NCBI RefSeq assembly: GCF_001518815.1
Contig: NZ_CP013987.1
Span: 2,812,501 to 2,876,500, forward strand
Length of the DNA stretch: 64,000 bases
Origin: Pseudomonas oryzihabitans
Lineage (GTDB): Bacteria > Pseudomonadota > Gammaproteobacteria > Pseudomonadales > Pseudomonadaceae
Reading direction: 5' to 3'
A model generated the notes under the pieces. That model was given only the letters and a program-made list of their open reading frames with translations, had not been told where the DNA came from and made no database searches. Every line of letters begins with the position of its first letter. The stretch's first letter is position 1. Below, one piece after another: positions 59,906 through 64,000 of this stretch. The position numbers were made by a program, and so were the translations under genes.

Positions 59906-62900
59906 GATCGTATTCCTCGAAGCCCGATGTGCGGGCGCTGTGGGCGGATGGAGAACTCAGGCGTTCGGCGACTTCGGCCAGCAGGCGCGGATCGCGGACG
60001 ATGCCCAGGTGATCGGCATCGATCCAACGGGACTGCGCCAGCGGACGTCCCAGTCCCCGCTCCAGCAGGGCGTGGCCGTTATGGTTGTTTTCCGGTGAGC
60101 GACTGGCCCACCAGGCATGGACCGGGGCCCGCAGCGGCTTCAGCTGCGGATGCCGACGAGCCAGGCCGTGCAGATGGGCCTCGACGGCCAGCAATTGCGC
60201 CCAGGCGCCACCTTCCTCGTGCGCCCCCTCCCCGGCGACGGGGACGGACCGCCGAGCCAGTCCCGCCCCCGGCACATAGCCGTCGATCAGGCCAACGAAG
60301 GCCACCGTCTTGCCCAGGCGCTCGAGCAGACTCGCCATTTCCAGCACCAGGGCGCCACCCAGGGACCAGCCCAGCAGCCGATAGGCCCCGCTAGGCTGAG
60401 TGTCCAAGAGCACCCGGACATAGTCCCGCGCCAGCTGCGCCAGGTCGGTATCCCGCCAGTTGGGGTCGAGAATCTGGCGATTCTGCAATCCCCAGGCGTC
60501 CCAGGCGCCAGCCAGATGCTGCGCCAGGGGGTAATAGCCCACGACCGTTCCACTGACCGGATGCGGACAGAACAGCGGCGGCCGACCCGTTGCACCTGGC
60601 GTCAGGTGCACCCGGGGATCAGCGCCTTGGGTAGCGCCACCGGGCGCCGGCACCCTGGTGTCTGCCACGAGCGTGGCCAATGCCCTGACGAAGGCCGCGA
60701 GCAGGCGTTCCACCGTGGCCGCCGCATAGCGCTCACCACTGTAGCGGCAGCTCAGCCCCAGCCGGCCGTCATAGACCTGGGCATTGATCTCCAACTCCCG
60801 CACCAGGGGGGTGGCGGGATCGACCAGCGCCCCGGAGGATTCCCGGGCCGACACGAAACGCCCGTTACCCAAGGCGCCGTCGAGTTGCCCCAGGTAGTTG
60901 AAGGCCAGGGGCGGCTCTGGTTGGTCGACCAGTGCCGCGGCCTTGGCGAGATAACGCAACGCGCCATAGTCGAGGCCGCGCGGGCCAGCGGTGGCGAGCT
61001 GGGCACGCAAGCCCTGCAGAGTGGCGCGCGGATCTTCGCCGCAGGCCAGGCATAGCGGATACAGGCTGGTGAACCAGCCCAGGGTGCGGCCCGGATCGAG
61101 ATCGGCGAACAGGGCCTCTCGGCCGTGCCCCTCCAGGGCGATGACATGGCCGTCCCGACCGCTCCAGTCGCGTACGGCTTCCGCCAGCGCTGCCAGCAGC
61201 ACCTCGTCGAGTCGAGCGCCCAGCGCGGTCGGCGCCTCACGCAGCAGCCAACGGGTCCGCTCGGGATCCAGCTGCACCTCCGCCGTATGGACCTTGCCCT
61301 GGGTGGCTTCGCCCGCGGGGTAGTCCACTGGCCAATCCGATCGGGGCACCAGAGCCTGCCAGTGCGCAAGTCCTGCCTGGGTCTGCGGCTGTATCGCCCA
61401 GTGTGCCAGGCGTTCGGCCCAGGCCTGGTAGGTCGGGGGCCGGGGCTCGTCGAGCAGCGACGCTTCGCGACCCAAGGCCGAATAGATGCGTCCCAGGTCG
61501 TCGAGCAGCAGCCGCCAGGAGACGCCGTCCATGATCAGGTGGTGAGCGCAGATGAAGAGACGCTGCCCCCCTTCCGGATAGTTCGCCAGGACCAGGCGCA
61601 GCAAGCCGCCGCGCTCCAACTCGAAACTCCGCTGGGTACGGGCACAGAGCGCCTCGAGTGCGACCGCATCGGCAACCTCAACCTCCTGCAGCAGGTGTTC
61701 GACGTGGATGTCGTCACGATATCCGGCCTGCCAGCCTGCAGCGGTCTGGCGGAAGGCCAGGCGCAGCACGTCATGCCGTTGCAGCAGCGTGGCGACGGTG
61801 GCGGTGAAGCGCGCCGACTCCAGGGGCTCGCGCACCTCCAACAGCAGCGCCTGGTTCCAGTGCGCCGGGTTGGGCAAAGGCTGCGCGAAAAAATGAGCCT
61901 GGATGGGCGTCAGGCGCTGGGTGCCCTGAGCCGGCTCCCAGCGGGGTTGCGCCGCGAGCGGTTCGAGGCAGAGGGCCAGTTCGGCGAGGCGCGGACGGCG
62001 GAAGACGTCCTTGGGCCCCAGTTGCCAGCCCTTGCGCTGCAGACGACTGATCAGAGCCAGGGACTGAATGGAGTCACCGCCCAACTCGAAGAAGCCGGAC
62101 AGGCGCCCGATACGCTCGACACCCAACAGCTCGCGCCAGAGTTCGGCCAGCAGTTCCTCTCGCGTCCCCTGAGGGGCTTCTTCGAGAAGGTGGCTGACCC
62201 GCTGCGGTGCAGGCAGCGCCTGGCGATCGAGTTTGCCGTTGGGCAACTGCGGCAGGCGCTCCAGCAACACCAGGTGCTGGGGCACCAAGTGGCCGGGCAG
62301 TTGCTGACGTAGCAGCTCCAGCAACGCCATCTCCTGCAAGGCGCCGCCGCCGACATAGCCCACCAGCCGGTCGCCGGCCGGGGTCTCGCGGACCATGACC
62401 AGCGCCTCGCGCACGCCTGGGCACGCCTTCAGCGCTGCCTCGATCTCGCCAGTCTCGATACGGAAGCCGCGCAGCTTGATCTGCTGGTCGGCGCGGCCGA
62501 GGTATTCCAGCAATCCCTCGGCATTGAGCCGCACCCGATCACCCGTGCGATAGAGCCGTTCGCCAGCGCGGAAGGGATTGGGCACGAAGCGTTGCGCCGT
62601 CTCGGCGGGACGCTCCAGGTAGCCACGAGCCAGGGCACCGCCCAGGTACAGCTCGCCTTCCACTCCTACCGGCAGCAGGTTGAGGTCCTGGTCCAGCACA
62701 TAGCCCTGGCGCTCGCCTACCAGGTTGCCGATGGGGGCGTAGGCACTGGTGAAATCCGCGGTGGCTGCAGGGGCGCGCCACAGGGTCGGGGTGATGACGG
62801 TTTCGGTCGGCCCGTAGCCGTTGATGACCCAGTCGGGCTGGAGATGCTCCACCACCTCGCGCAGCAGGCCGCGGTCATAGGCCTCGCCTGCGAAGCAGTA

Positions 62901-64000
62901 GGTCTTCACCCCCGGGCCGCGGCCCTGCACCCGCCCCCAGTCGGCCAGCTGGCGCAGATAGCTCGGTGGGAAGGCGACGACGGTAATGCCCTGCTCTTCC
63001 AGCGCCTGCCAGGTCTCCTGCACGCTCCACAGCGCCTGGTCGCGGATCACGACACGGGCGCCCTGGCTCAGCGGCGTCAGCCAGCGCTCCTGGGCACCGT
63101 CGAAGCTGATGGACAGGAAGTGCAGCTCACGGTCCTGCGCGGTGAGTTCGTAGCGTTGCGCGATGCCTTGGCAGTGAAGCGCCAAGGGCCCATGGGCCAC
63201 GGCCACGCCCTTGGGCCGACCGGTCGACCCGGAGGTATAGATAACATAGGCCAGTTGCTCGGGATGCAGGACCACGTCTGGCGCGCTGTCGGGCAAATCC
63301 GTGAGATCCAGGCGGTCCAGAACAACTCGCTCGACGTCAGCGACCTGGGGCAACCGTTCGAGCAGTTCGTGCTGGGTCAGCACCAGCCTGGCGCCGCTGT
63401 CTTCCAGCATCAGCGCCAGGCGCTCGGCGGGATAGTCCGGATCCAGCGGCAGATAGGCACCACCGGCCTTGAGTACCGCCAACAGAGCGACGAACAGTTC
63501 GATGCCCCGCTCGCAGGCCACGCCCACGCGGGTTTCAGCGGAAACGCCCTGCCCGTGCAGCCAATGCGCCAGGCGATTGGAGCGTGCTTCCAGGGTGGCG
63601 AAGTCCAGCCGCAGCTGGCCGTGCACCAGGGCGATGGCCCGGGGCTGGCGGCGGGCCTGTTCGGCGATCAAAGCGGGCAGCAGCGGCCTATCCGCGCTGG
63701 CCTGCGCCGGCGAATTCCAGCGTTGCCAGGTGGCCAGGCCCTCGGCATCGAGCAACGGCAGATCACCCAGGGGTGTGTCCGGCTGGCGAACCAGACCGTC
63801 GAGCAGGGTCAGCCAGGTGCGCAGGAAACGCTGGGCGGTCGCCCGTTCGAAGAGGTCGCTGGCGAAGTCCAGGTAGCCGGAAATACGGCCGTCGGCCTCG
63901 TCGAAGGTGCCCAGCGACAGGTCGAAATGCACCTGGTCGCCTGCACCGTCAAGGGCTTCGGCCTTGAGGCCGGGCAGCCGAGCCAGCGCTTGTTCGCCAC
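59895..64000 (-). CDS. non-ribosomal peptide synthetase, C-terminal module A-T-E-TE (5' end outside window)
   Basis: The frame is open to the right edge; ~1367 residues are visible. Counting from the internal GTG at 63932: end of a condensation domain (1-60), adenylation domain (75-590; YTSGSTGRPKG at 232, YRTGDRV at 461, NGKLDR at 565), carrier Ser621 in LGGDSIQS, epimerisation domain (670-1095; HHLIMDG at 797) and thioesterase (1115-1330; Ser1190 in GWSLGG, His1308). So the last residue is converted to the D form and the chain is released here. My hand alignment to PheA gives binding-pocket residues D-G-E-A-C-A-G-I-T-K, suggesting a basic substrate such as Lys; uncertain. Confidence 0.93.
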   Translation of the reverse strand, partial: GEQALARLPGLKAEALDGAGDQVHFDLSLGTFDEADGRISGYLDFASDLFERATAQRFLRTWLTLLDGLVRQPDTPLGDLPLLDAEGLATWQRWNSPAQASADRPLLPALIAEQARRQPRAIALVHGQLRLDFATLEARSNRLAHWLHGQGVSAETRVGVACERGIELFVALLAVLKAGGAYLPLDPDYPAERLALMLEDSGARLVLTQHELLERLPQVADVERVVLDRLDLTDLPDSAPDVVLHPEQLAYVIYTSGSTGRPKGVAVAHGPLALHCQGIAQRYELTAQDRELHFLSISFDGAQERWLTPLSQGARVVIRDQALWSVQETWQALEEQGITVVAFPPSYLRQLADWGRVQGRGPGVKTYCFAGEAYDRGLLREVVEHLQPDWVINGYGPTETVITPTLWRAPAATADFTSAYAPIGNLVGERQGYVLDQDLNLLPVGVEGELYLGGALARGYLERPAETAQRFVPNPFRAGERLYRTGDRVRLNAEGLLEYLGRADQQIKLRGFRIETGEIEAALKACPGVREALVMVRETPAGDRLVGYVGGGALQEMALLELLRQQLPGHLVPQHLVLLERLPQLPNGKLDRQALPAPQRVSHLLEEAPQGTREELLAELWRELLGVERIGRLSGFFELGGDSIQSLALISRLQRKGWQLGPKDVFRRPRLAELALCLEPLAAQPRWEPAQGTQRLTPIQAHFFAQPLPNPAHWNQALLLEVREPLESARFTATVATLLQRHDVLRLAFRQTAAGWQAGYRDDIHVEHLLQEVEVADAVALEALCARTQRSFELERGGLLRLVLANYPEGGQRLFICAHHLIMDGVSWRLLLDDLGRIYSALGREASLLDEPRPPTYQAWAERLAHWAIQPQTQAGLAHWQALVPRSDWPVDYPAGEATQGKVHTAEVQLDPERTRWLLREAPTALGARLDEVLLAALAEAVRDWSGRDGHVIALEGHGREALFADLDPGRTLGWFTSLYPLCLACGEDPRATLQGLRAQLATAGPRGLDYGALRYLAKAAALVDQPEPPLAFNYLGQLDGALGNGRFVSARESSGALVDPATPLVRELEINAQVYDGRLGLSCRYSGERYAAATVERLLAAFVRALATLVADTRVPAPGGATQGADPRVHLTPGATGRPPLFCPHPVSGTVVGYYPLAQHLAGAWDAWGLQNRQILDPNWRDTDLAQLARDYVRVLLDTQPSGAYRLLGWSLGGALVLEMASLLERLGKTVAFVGLIDGYVPGAGLARRSVPVAGEGAHEEGGAWAQLLAVEAHLHGLARRHPQLKPLRAPVHAWWASRSPENNHNGHALLERGLGRPLAQSRWIDADHLGIVRDPRLLAEVAERLSSPSAHSARTSGFEEYDHVR

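Noticed and set aside
1-64000. Prophage, integron, IS element or CRISPR array
   Set aside because: No integrase, transposase, phage structural gene or regularly spaced repeat was seen on either strand.

Overview
The window is one contiguous stretch of a GC-rich gammaproteobacterial chromosome, most likely a Pseudomonas. The pointers are an OprD-type porin, an alginate-export-type porin, RlmE, RlhA, an IucB/PvdYII-type acyltransferase, a PvdH-type diaminobutyrate aminotransferase and uniform Pseudomonas-like codon use. No pyoverdine chromophore gene is visible. A non-fluorescent pseudomonad (P. oryzihabitans-like) is possible, but that is inference. No rRNA, tRNA, CRISPR array, insertion sequence or integrase was found.

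Layout, left part. 1-7.9 kb: the end of an OprD porin gene, an exported argininosuccinate-lyase-like enzyme, a dicarboxylate/amino-acid symporter with a divergent LysR gene, a TetR/epoxide-hydrolase pair sharing a clear operator, and an EamA transporter. 8.1-13.2 kb: an ABC exporter, a sensor kinase whose response-regulator gene is reduced to a fragment, and a lone NodT-type outer-membrane lipoprotein. 13.3-15 kb: a small membrane protein in AT-rich DNA, a BPL-N amidotransferase-like protein and a Nudix hydrolase. 15-20 kb: the DabB-DabA inorganic-carbon pump with a divergent NhaR-like regulator.

Middle part. 20.1-26.6 kb: a 4-kb catabolic cluster (DUF1932 dehydrogenase, RraA-like protein, LysR, MFS) lying between a decayed copy of the start of rlhA and the intact rlhA. 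27-35 kb: MscS channel, Na+/H+ antiporter, a LigE-like GST, an FMN-binding protein, a DUF1993 protein, an orphan receiver, and a chemoreceptor whose leader holds a terminator-like hairpin. 35.8-40.6 kb: rlmE, a FAD protein coupled to a SPOUT methyltransferase, a broken esterase gene and a DUF4126 protein. 41.3-46.5 kb: a TetR-controlled cluster of serine hydrolase, porin, DUF3237 protein and MFS transporter. 46.9-49 kb: small genes, a candidate small RNA with a strong terminator, and a secreted endonuclease I.

Right part, 49.3-64 kb: a siderophore locus and the most interesting block. It encodes the last module of an NRPS (A-T-E-TE; the upstream part is outside the window), diaminobutyrate aminotransferase, a TonB receptor with a Fur-box-like site upstream, a fused FhuB-type permease, an FhuD-type binding protein, an MbtH-like protein, a SyrP-like non-haem iron hydroxylase, an IucB-type acyltransferase, an FhuF-type reductase and, facing them, an FhuC-type ATPase. 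Together these suggest a peptide siderophore with diaminobutyrate, beta-hydroxyaspartate and probably hydroxamate ligands that is secreted, re-imported and reduced by products of the same locus.

All functions are assigned by reading protein motifs by eye. No database search was run.
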